From Gelidibacter pelagius (GTDB taxonomy: Bacteria; Bacteroidota; Bacteroidia; Flavobacteriales; Flavobacteriaceae), in NCBI RefSeq assembly GCF_017581925.1, contig NZ_JAGEVG010000027.1:1-47258 (forward strand): a stretch of 47,258 bases of DNA, given 5' to 3'. The position numbers were made by a program, and so were the translations under genes. Shown piece by piece: positions 33,084-41,540 of the stretch; the first letter of the stretch is position 1, and every line of letters begins with the position of its first letter. The notes under the pieces are model-generated. The model was not told where the DNA came from, ran no database searches, and saw only the letters and a program-made list of their open reading frames with translations.

Positions 33084-34259
33084 CTATCCCTCCACAACCA
33101 AACTTTGCTTCTTAGCCGTTTTATTCACTTTAAATTGTAGCAATAACACCATCGCTACAAAGGCAACAACCGTAATGAGCGACAAGATCCTGATCTCTGA
33201 TGCAATGGATGCCAAATCACCTCCATAAAAAGCAATTCTTCTAAAGCCGCTCAAAAACTGGGTCACTGGAATGAATTGCGCCACACCCGTAATCCATCCA
33301 GGAATGGCTTCTGTAGGCCAAGTGAATCCGCTCAATATAAAAGCAGGCGTAGAGATGACCATCAGTAATTCGGTAGCTTTTAATTGGTTTGGAATGGCAA
33401 CCGAAAACAACATCCCGATCATCATTGACGCTAAAGTCAGCAGTACAGTCAATACCAACATTGGGAAGTTAAAAATATCTGCAGTAATCTTGAAATACGG
33501 AAAGTACATGGCAACTACGAACCAAATAAATGGCAACATGATCAAGAATGGCGTTGCTTTTAATAAAATAAGATATAACGCCGATTTCTTCTTTTCTACT
33601 AAACTGGCAAAATAACCATCTTCAAAATCCCTCGAAAATGCTAAAGCCACCGCTAAAAAAATGATTTGTTGCATAATGGCTGCCAAGATGCCCGGGAGCA
33701 TAAAGTTGACGTAGTTGCCGGCAGAGTTATAGAGTTTGTTGAAATTGATCTTAAACGTTTCGTAAGAAGCTTTGGCTTGGTCTGGATGCATGCCTTGCTT
33801 TTTAAGACCTTCGATTTCCATACCTGCATTTAAAGTCATCAAAACCATATTGATATTGTTGCTGGCCGTATTGGCGTTGAGGATGTTGGCCATATTTAGG
33901 TCCACCCGAATTTCAGGATGCCTTTTTTGAAGCACATCTTTTTCAAACCCTACAGGGAGGGTTACGACGGCGGCATATTGCTCAATAGGCATTTCTTCCA
34001 ATAGATTGCCTGGCGTTGATCGTACATCCTTAACCAACAACCCCTCGTTATCCATAAAAGCATCAATGATCATGTCTGTGGTTGGGCTTTGGTCCTGATC
34101 GACAATAACAATCGGTAAATCAAGGACTTTTGCCTGTTGATATACATAACCGAAAATAATCCCGTAGCCTATTGGCGCAGCAAAAAAGATGGCCATCAAG
34201 ACACCATTTGAGAAAATACGCTTAAATTCTACTTTAAGTAAGTTCTTAAAAGTCTTCAT
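33084..34259 (-). CDS. ABC-2 type transporter permease
   Basis: 391 residues. N-terminal helix (NGVLMAIFFAAPIGYGIIFG), a large periplasmic domain (about 45-170: DLPIVIVDQDQSPTTDMIID, AAVVTLPVGFEKDVL), then five membrane helices with the ABC-2 signature (STPAFILSGFTWPTEAIPGW). It matches the YhhJ/YbhR family that, with an ATPase, HlyD and TolC, exports drugs or other small molecules. It starts 3 bp from the HlyD gene end, so it is translationally coupled. No ATPase gene is present in this operon. Confidence 0.88.
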   Translation of the reverse strand: MKTFKNLLKVEFKRIFSNGVLMAIFFAAPIGYGIIFGYVYQQAKVLDLPIVIVDQDQSPTTDMIIDAFMDNEGLLVKDVRSTPGNLLEEMPIEQYAAVVTLPVGFEKDVLQKRHPEIRVDLNMANILNANTASNNINMVLMTLNAGMEIEGLKKQGMHPDQAKASYETFKINFNKLYNSAGNYVNFMLPGILAAIMQQIIFLAVALAFSRDFEDGYFASLVEKKKSALYLILLKATPFLIMLPFIWFVVAMYFPYFKITADIFNFPMLVLTVLLTLASMMIGMLFSVAIPNQLKATELLMVISTPAFILSGFTWPTEAIPGWITGVAQFIPVTQFLSGFRRIAFYGGDLASIASEIRILSLITVVAFVAMVLLLQFKVNKTAKKQSLVVEG

Positions 34260-34262
34260 CGG

Positions 34263-35222
34263 TTATTGTTTTATAAGAATGGTGGCGTTAACATAAAATT
34301 GTTGATCGCCCGTGTCTGAAGTCGGTACCACTTTCAGTTCATAAATAGATTCTGAAAGCTCATATAAAGGTGAGGTGCTGGTAATATCCGCATATTGCGC
34401 CAGCTGTTTGATGGCGACGATTTTGGCCCTTGTTTCATCTTTGGTATAAGGATTGACCAAGGTCAATTCCTTTCCTACTTTATAATCATAAATCCGTGAT
34501 TCTGGAATCGTGAATCGGAAATACATACCATCCGTTTTGTAGCCGTTGAACAAGGCATAACCGGGAGTCAGCAATTCGCCTTCCTCCAAACTAATGGTCT
34601 CAACCGACATGTCAGCTGGGGCGATGACGTATTGTTCATCAGATGCCGACATGACTTCCTTCTTGGCACCGAGTGCTCTGTCCAATTGGCCTTGGGCTTG
34701 TTCTATCTGTTCTGAGCGTGCCCCTTTTCTTATTTCGTCGCGTTTGGCTTCCAAAGCATCAACTTGCGCCTTTGCCATTTGGAGTTTCATCTTGACTTCA
34801 TCAAATTGCTGTTGGCTCACTAAAGAATCTTGATACATATTTTGCAATCGGTTATACGATTCCTGGGCAAACTCCATTTGTGCTTTTCCTGAGTTTAATT
34901 GGCCCTCAATCTGATTGAGTTGTTCTGTAGTTGCCCCATTAAAAGCCAAATTCAATTGGCCTTGGGCGGCAGTAATGGCGCCTTCAGCTTGCATCAATTT
35001 CGCACTCACTTCAGGAATATTGACCAAGGCAAGCGTATCGCCCTTTTTGACCTTTTGTCCTTCCTTAACGTAAATTTTATCAATCCGACCGGCAATTTTA
35101 CTGCTTACTGAAATTGTTTCAAATTTCACTTTCCCTCGGTTGGGAGTGATCTGATCGTTTTTACAAGAATTTAAAGTGATTAGTGCCAAAAAGCTAATAA
35201 GAATGTGTGTATATGTTTTCAT
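34263..35222 (-). CDS. HlyD-family membrane fusion lipoprotein
   Basis: 319 residues from ATG 35222; the open frame runs back into the tolC gene, but this ATG opens a clean lipoprotein signal (LALITLNSC, Cys20). Biotinyl-lipoyl halves (KIAGRIDKIYVKEGQKVKKG and VETISLEEGELLTPGYALF) flank a long alpha hairpin (about 70-180, rich in QxQLN and AKxQVDALEAKRDEI). It links the inner membrane permease to TolC across the periplasm. Second gene of a three-gene operon, 19 bp after tolC and 3 bp before the permease gene. Confidence 0.9.
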   Translation of the reverse strand: MKTYTHILISFLALITLNSCKNDQITPNRGKVKFETISVSSKIAGRIDKIYVKEGQKVKKGDTLALVNIPEVSAKLMQAEGAITAAQGQLNLAFNGATTEQLNQIEGQLNSGKAQMEFAQESYNRLQNMYQDSLVSQQQFDEVKMKLQMAKAQVDALEAKRDEIRKGARSEQIEQAQGQLDRALGAKKEVMSASDEQYVIAPADMSVETISLEEGELLTPGYALFNGYKTDGMYFRFTIPESRIYDYKVGKELTLVNPYTKDETRAKIVAIKQLAQYADITSTSPLYELSESIYELKVVPTSDTGDQQFYVNATILIKQ

Positions 35223-35241
35223 GGTTTGATTTTGTGTTGGA

Positions 35242-36612
35242 TTAATAAGTGAGTACGCCTTTGGCATGAAGCATTTCAGCCACTGCACGTCTTTCGTTAA
35301 AATAGGATTCCTGTAATTTGAAATTGGCTTTTTCAACGTCATTTAAAGCATCGAGCACATCATTGATGGATGCTAAATTGTTACGGTATTGTTTATCGAC
35401 CATCTCATAAGTATCATTGGCCAATTCAATTTCCTTTTCAACAATTTTTGTGTTTTGCAACGCTGACTGATACTTCAGTTCTGCTTTGGTGATGCTCAAT
35501 GCAATCATTTCTTCAACATCTTCAATTTGGTCTCTATAGCGCTCACTTTCTAAGGTCGCCTTTTTACTTTTCAATCGGGATTGGTTCCCATCGAAGACAT
35601 TCCATTTAATGCCGGCTCCAATAAACCATTTCGGATCCAATAAGGATAAGTCATCCTCAATAAATTCGTAATGTCCTTTTACAGCCACTTTAGGAATGAA
35701 ATTACTTTTCGCCATTTTTGCTTGGTAGAGCGTTGCTTTTTCAGCTTCTTCCAAGGCTTTTACCTCGTTCCGTTTTTCTGTAGTAGTGGCGTCGGTATTA
35801 GCAAACGCCTGTAACTCTGGTTCCAGAAGTCTCAAGTTGGCTTTAGGTTCCCCCGTGAGTTGATGGAGCAATTCAATCAGCATGATGTTATTATGATCAA
35901 ATTCCAATTGTTTGGCTGCCAATTGCTGTTGGGCAAGCTCTAATTTCTTTCGGCTGAGTGGCGTGGTCAAGCCATTCTCTATGGCCTTTTTGACATAAAA
36001 GATCTGCTCGTTTAAATATTTTTCGGAAGTAATCAATACTTTTTTTGATGCTTTAACAAGGGCCAATTTATCATAAGCTTCTATGATTTGTAGGGCGACT
36101 TTGTCTCTCTCTGCCAATCCTAAATAATTCAATGAAGTTTCCTTATGTCTGCTCGCCTTAAGGGCATTACTGGCCTCAAACCCGCTAAACAACACCCAAT
36201 CCAAATCGACGGACGATTTTAAGATGTTCTTGTTTTGAAGGTTTGGCACCGCCTCCAATGGAATATTATCGGGAAAAGGCGAATTGAACGGCAATCCAAC
36301 AGCATCTTTAATAACCAATTTTTGGGTGGCGATCAATAAGTTTTGAGTGTTGTCATCAAAAGTAATGTCATCGTCCAATCGAACAAAGCTCCCATTAAAG
36401 GTGATTTTTGGTAAGAATACGGATTTGGCCAACTGCTGATCGACTTGCGCTTGTTCGGCATCAATACGATTGGAGTTTATTTGATGGCTCTTATTCAATC
36501 CTTTATGGATTAAGTCCTGCAGCACCGGATCGAGTTGCTGTGCGGTAATAACCGACGGCAGTGCAAGTGCTAGGACCAGAAACATCTTTAAGACGATTGT
36601 ATTTTGGTTCAT
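35242..36612 (-). CDS. TolC-family outer membrane efflux protein
   Basis: 456 residues with a signal peptide (FLVLALALPSVITAQQ). Two OEP repeats, each with long helices and an N-terminal conserved segment (SHQINSNRIDAEQAQVDQQL; ANDTYEMVDKQYRNNLASIN near the C-terminus), and strand pairs such as LDWVLFSGFEASNALKA. It forms the trimeric outer membrane channel of an efflux complex. First gene of the operon; a Crp/Fnr-type operator lies 57 bp upstream of its start. Confidence 0.9.
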   Translation of the reverse strand: MNQNTIVLKMFLVLALALPSVITAQQLDPVLQDLIHKGLNKSHQINSNRIDAEQAQVDQQLAKSVFLPKITFNGSFVRLDDDITFDDNTQNLLIATQKLVIKDAVGLPFNSPFPDNIPLEAVPNLQNKNILKSSVDLDWVLFSGFEASNALKASRHKETSLNYLGLAERDKVALQIIEAYDKLALVKASKKVLITSEKYLNEQIFYVKKAIENGLTTPLSRKKLELAQQQLAAKQLEFDHNNIMLIELLHQLTGEPKANLRLLEPELQAFANTDATTTEKRNEVKALEEAEKATLYQAKMAKSNFIPKVAVKGHYEFIEDDLSLLDPKWFIGAGIKWNVFDGNQSRLKSKKATLESERYRDQIEDVEEMIALSITKAELKYQSALQNTKIVEKEIELANDTYEMVDKQYRNNLASINDVLDALNDVEKANFKLQESYFNERRAVAEMLHAKGVLTY

Positions 36613-36631
36613 TGTTGATGGTTTTTATAAA

Positions 36632-36682
36632 TATAAGGCAAAGTTGAGGAAAATTTGAGGGAATTCCTTTGACATAGGTCAA
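36632..36682 (-). promoter_or_regulatory. Crp/Fnr-type operator and promoter of the tolC operon
   Basis: On the minus strand TTGACCTATGTCAA (36682-36669) is followed, after exactly 22 nt, by CAACTTTGC (36646-36638), one base from TAnnTTTG. A start near 36632 puts the operator centre at about -43. The operator differs in one base from that at 14155-14168 and has identical spacing to its -7 box. A Crp/Fnr gene lies about 500 bp upstream. Confidence 0.7.
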
Positions 36683-37162
36683 ATAGTGAGTAGAGGGTAG
36701 TGGATCGTGGGTAGTGGGGGACTTGCTCGGTATCTTTCCTTCTCCGAATGAATACCGGCGAGGTGCGGGCGGGTGAGGGATTAGTAGATTAGGGATTAGT
36801 TGGATAGACAGTAGTGGATATCGACTGTTAGAGGTAGAATGAATTTAGGATTATGCTTATATCTGCGAAACCTGCCCGTCCGGCAGGTGGATTCGCGGGA
36901 GATTAATAGTCGCAACACAGAGTTTCACAAAGGAGGCACAAAGTTACGCAAAGGGAATGCTGAGATTTGAACGCAGTGGCGATCTGAGTATATCTGCACA
37001 ATTTTGCGGGAGATTAGTAGTTGTAAAACAGGGTTTAACGGAGACAACGCGGAGTTGCACAGAGTTATGAAGAGAGTGTTATTGTTTGATTGAAACTGCT
37101 TTCTGCGAACATCTGTGAAGCAAGTCCAGTAGGCGGGTCTGAGGGAAATTAATAAAACTAAT
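36683..37162. other. 480-bp gap with dispersed repeat fragments
   Basis: No gene. CCTGCC-CGTCC-GGCAGG (36871-36887) is a hairpin. GCGGGAGATTAATAGTCGCAA (about 36895) and GCGGGAGATTAGTAGTTGTAA (about 37005) are diverged copies of one unit, each followed by an ACAGAGTTTCACAAAG- or ACAGGGTTTAACGGAG-type stretch. GGATTAGTAGATTAGGGATT (36779 onward) is locally repetitive. The region looks like decayed non-coding repeat DNA. Confidence 0.5.
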
Positions 37163-37723
37163 TCACCCTTTTCTTATCCTGCTCAATGTTTCTTGGGTCA
37201 TCCCCAAATATGAAGCAATATGGCCTAAAGGCACTCGATAGGCGATATCAGGGAATTCCGCAAGCATATAGTCGTATCGCTCTCTGGCGGTTTGGAATTG
37301 GATGGCGTTGAGCTTGTTGACCATTTTAGTGAGCATCTCTGTGGTGACGAGGCGACCCATGGTTTCCATTTTGTGATATTTGGCAAATAACTGATCAATA
37401 TCTGATTTGGACATGCAATAAAGTGTGGCATCTTCCAATACTTCTAAATAATACAAACTTGGAGTTTGCTGAAAAAAGCTGTCCACGCTGGACATGAACT
37501 TCCCAACTCCAAAAAACCATTGGGTGATTTCTTTTCCGTTCTCGTTGAGGTAATAACTACGGCCCATTCCTTTTTCCACAAAATAGAGGGTTTTGCAAAC
37601 CTCACCTTGGCGGACAAGGGTTTGATTTTTTAATACCGTCTCTTTCTTAAAATGTGAGACGATATCTTTCAACTCATCATCAGTAAAGGGAACTATGGTG
37701 CTTAAAAAGTCGGTGATGTTCAT
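37163..37723 (-). CDS. Crp/Fnr family transcriptional regulator
   Basis: 186 residues from ATG 37723; the open frame begins 34 codons earlier with a non-conserved hydrophobic stretch, and 37723 aligns with the usual family start. Cyclic-nucleotide-type barrel (NQTLVRQGEVCKTLYFVEKG, ITQWFFGVGKFMSSVDSFFQ) and winged HTH (LGHIASYLGMTQETLSRIRK). The recognition helix QETLSR preserves the Glu-x-x-Ser-Arg set that FNR uses to read TTGA half-sites, matching the TTGACCTATRTCAA operators found here. Likely controls the adjacent tolC operon. Confidence 0.88.
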   Translation of the reverse strand: MNITDFLSTIVPFTDDELKDIVSHFKKETVLKNQTLVRQGEVCKTLYFVEKGMGRSYYLNENGKEITQWFFGVGKFMSSVDSFFQQTPSLYYLEVLEDATLYCMSKSDIDQLFAKYHKMETMGRLVTTEMLTKMVNKLNAIQFQTARERYDYMLAEFPDIAYRVPLGHIASYLGMTQETLSRIRKG

Positions 37724-37956
37724 ATATAGTGTAAATCGGGCTGAATTATTGCACAAGATAAGTAAAATACAAAACAGAATAAGCCATCTAAATGATGAAA
37801 TTATGATGTTCAAGATGTGAAGCACATCTATTATTTTTGTGCGACATTACTTTGCTTGCCATAATAGCCATTGTGAACCGCTAAAGAATCAAGATGCTTC
37901 AGCAAATATAAACATCTCAAAAATATGAAATGCGTTCCGTCGGCGTTCCCCTTGAA

Positions 37957-37981
37957 GTAGGTTTGAATCCTGCTGCCCCTA
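37957..37981 (+). other. Possible tRNA 3'-end fragment
   Basis: GTAGG-TTTGAAT-CCTGC (37957-37973) folds like a tRNA T-arm with a 7-nt loop, followed by TGCCCCT A like an acceptor strand. No matching 5' AGGGGCA or anticodon arm is present within 90 bp upstream. If real, it is a tRNA remnant such as integration leaves behind; chance is possible. Confidence 0.3.
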
Positions 37982-38168
37982 ATAGTGACAAATTTCTCCA
38001 CATCAGATTCAAATCCATAATAAACAATTAAATCCAATACTTCTTCTGAAAACAAAAGCCTAATTTTGCTGTCTTTTTGCTGCCATTTTCTCTTTTAGAT
38101 GAACGAATGGGCAATAATGAATTGAATGGGTATCAAAGACTTTTGACTACCTCCAAGGTTTAAGGTTT

Positions 38169-39359
38169 ATGGAAACACGAGATAAAAACGGATTAAATAA
38201 AGCCTCACGAACATTATTGCTCGTGGGTATATTATTCGTATCTATAAATTTAAGACCCGCGCTTTCAAGTATTGGCCCGTTAATCGACATGATTCGTGAG
38301 GATGTTGGACTTTCAGACACCTTATTAGGGCTGCTCACTACCTTGCCGTTAATTGCCTTTGGCGTCGTTTCAACAATGACACCCTTGTTCACTAAGCGCT
38401 TTGGAATTGGCAATACGATTTTAGGAGCCTTGATCCTACTGACTGCAGGTATTAGCATCCGTTCTGTAGGAGGTATCTTTGAACTGTATCTGGGAACGAT
38501 TTTATTGGGAATAGCGATTGCTTTCGGAAATGTATTGATTCCCGCATTGATCAAAAGAAACTTCCCCCACAAAGCCGGATTTGTTACCAGTTTATATTCA
38601 GGAATCATGTCACTTGGGGCTGCCTTTGCCGCAGGATTAAGTGTTCCATTGGCCGTTGAACTCAATTTGGGTTGGCGAGGCTCGCTGGCCGTTTGGGCCG
38701 TATTGGCGGTGTTCGCATTGATCATTTGGATTCCCAACATCAAACGCATCAATCGCACTCCGCCAAGTAGAGGATTTAAAGAAGCCATGAAGAAACTGAG
38801 TGGTTCGTTGTTGGTTTGGAGATTGGCACTGTATATGGGGCTGCAATCTTTTGCGTTTTATGTGATCTTAGCGTGGCTACCAGCCTTACTTATCGATCGG
38901 GGATATGATGATTCGTACGCCGGCTGGATGCTTTCCCTATCGCAGGCCACTGGAATCATAGGCGCCATTGTAATTCCTATTTGGGCGGGGTCGAGAAAAG
39001 ACCAACGCTTGGTCATTGTTTCCCTAATTATTGTTGAAGTTATCGCCTTGATTGGATTAATGATCCCGGGAATTGGCATGGTTGAGCTTTGGGTCGGCCT
39101 CATTGGAATGGTGCTTGGCGGCACATTTGGTCTGGCCTTATTGCTGATCGTTCTTAGATCCAAGGATGCAGAAACGGCTGCCGAACTTTCGGGAATTGTT
39201 CAATCCATTGGCTATTTTATTGCGGCCACAGGACCCTTTATTGTAGGGGTCATTTATGATCTTACACAGGTATGGAACTACGCTTTGGTTCTGTTGGTGG
39301 CGATTGCAATTATCAAACTGATTTTAGGCATTGACGTCGGGAAAAACAAAAAGGTCTAA
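38169..39359 (+). CDS. MFS transporter, CynX/NimT family
   Basis: 396 residues, about twelve membrane helices. LLVGILFVSINLRPALSSIGPL is the diagnostic N-terminal segment of the CynX/NimT family (cyanate and 2-nitroimidazole carriers). GLLTTLPLIAFGVVSTMTPL, TRxxG-type KRFGIGNTILG and RNFPHKAGFVTSLYSG fill the other conserved positions. Substrate here unknown. Divergent from the Crp/Fnr gene; no partner gene is nearby on its strand. Confidence 0.88.
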   Translation: METRDKNGLNKASRTLLLVGILFVSINLRPALSSIGPLIDMIREDVGLSDTLLGLLTTLPLIAFGVVSTMTPLFTKRFGIGNTILGALILLTAGISIRSVGGIFELYLGTILLGIAIAFGNVLIPALIKRNFPHKAGFVTSLYSGIMSLGAAFAAGLSVPLAVELNLGWRGSLAVWAVLAVFALIIWIPNIKRINRTPPSRGFKEAMKKLSGSLLVWRLALYMGLQSFAFYVILAWLPALLIDRGYDDSYAGWMLSLSQATGIIGAIVIPIWAGSRKDQRLVIVSLIIVEVIALIGLMIPGIGMVELWVGLIGMVLGGTFGLALLLIVLRSKDAETAAELSGIVQSIGYFIAATGPFIVGVIYDLTQVWNYALVLLVAIAIIKLILGIDVGKNKKV

Positions 39360-39514
39360 GCCTCAAGATTAAGTCAAATACACACCATTTTTCTTTGGGA
39401 AATGATTAAAATCAACGCGTTATAATGTCGTAAATCGTCAACAATCAAAAATCTAATTCTCTAAAATATAGGATCTTTTTTTAAAAAATTAGTATCTTAC
39501 TAAAAAATAGCCTT

Positions 39515-40621
39515 ATGCCAATATTTATGGATTTGCATGAATTACCAAATGGTATTACAGCAAAAGATATTGCTGAAATGCATCAAGAAGATTTAAAAAT
39601 CGAGCATAAATATAATTGTCGTGGATTAACGTATTGGTGTGATGAGGAGCGACAAACAGCTTTCTGTTTAATGGAAGCCCCCAATAAACAAGCTGTAATA
39701 GATTTACACCAAAAAGCTCATGGTGCAATTCCACAGCAAATTCTTGAAGTCAACGAGGCTATAGTAGAATCTTTTTTAGGTCGAATTGAAGATCCTATAA
39801 AATCGAAAGATGCGAGTCTTAATATTATTAACGATCCAGCTTTTAGAACGCTTATGATCGTTAAGCTTAAACATAAAACCCTAAGAAATACCGAGATAAA
39901 TACTTTAAAAGCTGCAATTAGAGGCTATACCACTTCAATAAAGGCATTAACGGCTAATTATAATGGAAGTTTGGTAAAACAAGAAACCGCTACATTTTTA
40001 ATGTCATTTACATCGGTTACTGACACGATACATTGTGGACTAAAAATTAGAGACCTACATAATTGTGTTATTACACCTGATTTAGAATTTAAAATAGGCA
40101 TCAGTGCCGGCATTCCAATTACTAAAAATGACGGATTTTTTGAGGACACTATAAAAACTTCAGACTGTTTAAGTGATATCGCCAAAGGCAGTTTTTCTAT
40201 TACAACTGCAGTCATGGGGCTTTATGAAGGAGAAAACCAAAATAAACCTTTAACGAAAGACACTGCTATTACCGTTCTAACTAATAAAGAAGAAGATTTT
40301 ATTATGAATCTTATGCATTATACAGAAGGAATTTGGTCACACACTGCTATAGGTGTTAATGATTTTGAAGAAAACCTAGGCTATAGTAAATCTAAATTAT
40401 ACCGAACCATGATGCGTTTAGTGGGCAAATCTCCAAATATGTTTTTAAGAGATTATCGCTTAAATAAAGCTTTGGAATTATTAATAAAACAAGACCATAA
40501 TATTTCTGAAGTTGCTTATCAAACTGGTTTTAGTAGTCCCACTTACTTTACGAAATGTTTCCATAAAAAATACGGAATCCTCCCTTCAAGTTTTATTTCC
40601 AACAATCAAAACATTGTATAA
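39515..40621 (+). CDS. DUF4242 - cyclase-like - AraC HTH fusion regulator (copy 2)
   Basis: 368 residues. DUF4242 domain at 1-85 (PIFMDLHELP, TAFCLMEAPNKQAVIDLHQK). Middle domain about 105-250 follows the class III cyclase plan (AFRTLMIVKLKHKTL, NGSLVKQETATFLMSFTSV, EFKIGISAGIPI, DCLSDIAKGSFSITTAV), but both metal-aspartate positions are replaced, so I infer a ligand sensor without catalysis. AraC HTH at about 285-365 (FEENLGYSKSKLYRTMMRLV, NISEVAYQTGFSSPTYFTKC). Paralog of 11981-13045. Followed on the same strand by mddA-like and FAD oxidase genes, the likely targets. Confidence 0.82.
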   Translation: MPIFMDLHELPNGITAKDIAEMHQEDLKIEHKYNCRGLTYWCDEERQTAFCLMEAPNKQAVIDLHQKAHGAIPQQILEVNEAIVESFLGRIEDPIKSKDASLNIINDPAFRTLMIVKLKHKTLRNTEINTLKAAIRGYTTSIKALTANYNGSLVKQETATFLMSFTSVTDTIHCGLKIRDLHNCVITPDLEFKIGISAGIPITKNDGFFEDTIKTSDCLSDIAKGSFSITTAVMGLYEGENQNKPLTKDTAITVLTNKEEDFIMNLMHYTEGIWSHTAIGVNDFEENLGYSKSKLYRTMMRLVGKSPNMFLRDYRLNKALELLIKQDHNISEVAYQTGFSSPTYFTKCFHKKYGILPSSFISNNQNIV

Positions 40622-40673
40622 CAAGTAGTTATACCTAAATGCCTTTTGATCTAAAATTACATTTATTTGGTCT

Positions 40674-40712
40674 AAAAGTAGGATTATAGAAATATTTTCT
40701 ACTCTACTTTTG
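40674..40712 (+). promoter_or_regulatory. Promoter and dyad before the mddA-like gene
   Basis: TACTTTTG (40705-40712) is an exact TAnnTTTG -7 box, 27 bp before the ATG. AAAAGTAG (40674-40681) is the exact inverse of CTACTTTT (40704-40711), which overlaps the box; the arms are 22 bp apart and could be regulator half-sites. The regulator at 39515 is the obvious candidate. Confidence 0.45.
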
Positions 40713-40738
40713 ATGTAAACCATTAATAACCAAATATT

Positions 40739-41488
40739 ATGAAAAAGTTTATCATCCTATTTTACGGTCTTTTTGCGTATGTCGTTTTCTTAATTTCCTT
40801 CCTTTATGCTATTGCATTTGTCGGTGATTTTTTAGTACCCAAAACCATTAATTCCGAAACTGAAAGTATAGGGTTCTCAGCAGTATTAATTAATTTGACA
40901 TTATTAAGCTTATTTGCTATTCAACATAGCATTATGGCAAGACCAGCTTTTAAAGCTTGGTGGACAAAAATTATTGGAAAACCTGCCGAACGCAGTACGT
41001 ATATATTGTTTTCAAGCTTAATACTTCTATTACTGTTTTGGAAATGGCAACCTATAAATACAGTCGTTTGGCAAGTAGAGAATAAAACCATTGCCATGCT
41101 CTTGATAGGGATTTGTGCTCTCGGCTGGATTATTGTCTTGCTTTCTACATTTATGATTAGTCATTTTGAGTTATTTGGCTTAACACAAATAGTCAACAAT
41201 TTTAAAAACAGGACCACACCATCGCCAACATTTCAAACTAATTTTTTGTACAACATAGTAAGACATCCGCTTATGCTTGGGTTTATAATAGCTTTTTGGG
41301 CAACACCGGTAATGACCACAGGACATTTGTTATTTGCAGTTGTTACCACTTTATATATTCTTATTGCAGTGAAGTTTTTGGAAGAAAAAGATTTGCGTAA
41401 AGCACTTGGTAAACCATATTCAGATTACCAACAAAGAGTACCAATGATTATTCCTTTTTTAAAAACAACTCATTATGTAAAACGTTGA
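40739..41488 (+). CDS. mddA: Methanethiol S-methyltransferase-like (MddA) membrane enzyme
   Basis: 249 residues, five to six membrane helices. It follows the MddA pattern: LFAIQHSIMARPAFKAWWTK, PAERSTYILFSSLILLLLFW, VLLSTFMISHFELFGLTQIV, then the isoprenylcysteine-methyltransferase-like SAM site YNIVRHPLMLGFIIAFWATP and KFLEEKDLRKALGKPYSDYQ. MddA uses SAM to methylate methanethiol to dimethyl sulfide in the membrane. NnrU/ICMT relatives are the alternative. It sits between the DUF4242/AraC regulator (117 bp upstream) and the FAD oxidase. Confidence 0.75.
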   Translation: MKKFIILFYGLFAYVVFLISFLYAIAFVGDFLVPKTINSETESIGFSAVLINLTLLSLFAIQHSIMARPAFKAWWTKIIGKPAERSTYILFSSLILLLLFWKWQPINTVVWQVENKTIAMLLIGICALGWIIVLLSTFMISHFELFGLTQIVNNFKNRTTPSPTFQTNFLYNIVRHPLMLGFIIAFWATPVMTTGHLLFAVVTTLYILIAVKFLEEKDLRKALGKPYSDYQQRVPMIIPFLKTTHYVKR

Positions 41489-41540
41489 TTATAATAGAAT
41501 TATGCAGCAAATTACAATTAAAACTTTAATATATAAAAAT

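Noticed and set aside
36871-36887. CCTGCC-N5-GGCAGG hairpin as a terminator
   Set aside because: No T-run on either side and no gene end nearby; grouped with dispersed repeats.
37831-38055. Minus-strand 74-codon open frame
   Set aside because: No recognisable family, no promoter or start context, and it overlaps the tRNA-like fragment on the other strand. I treat it as non-coding.
38147-38788. Minus-strand 213-codon open frame
   Set aside because: Antisense to the MFS transporter gene and rich in Pro/Asn/Lys as expected for a shadow of hydrophobic codons.
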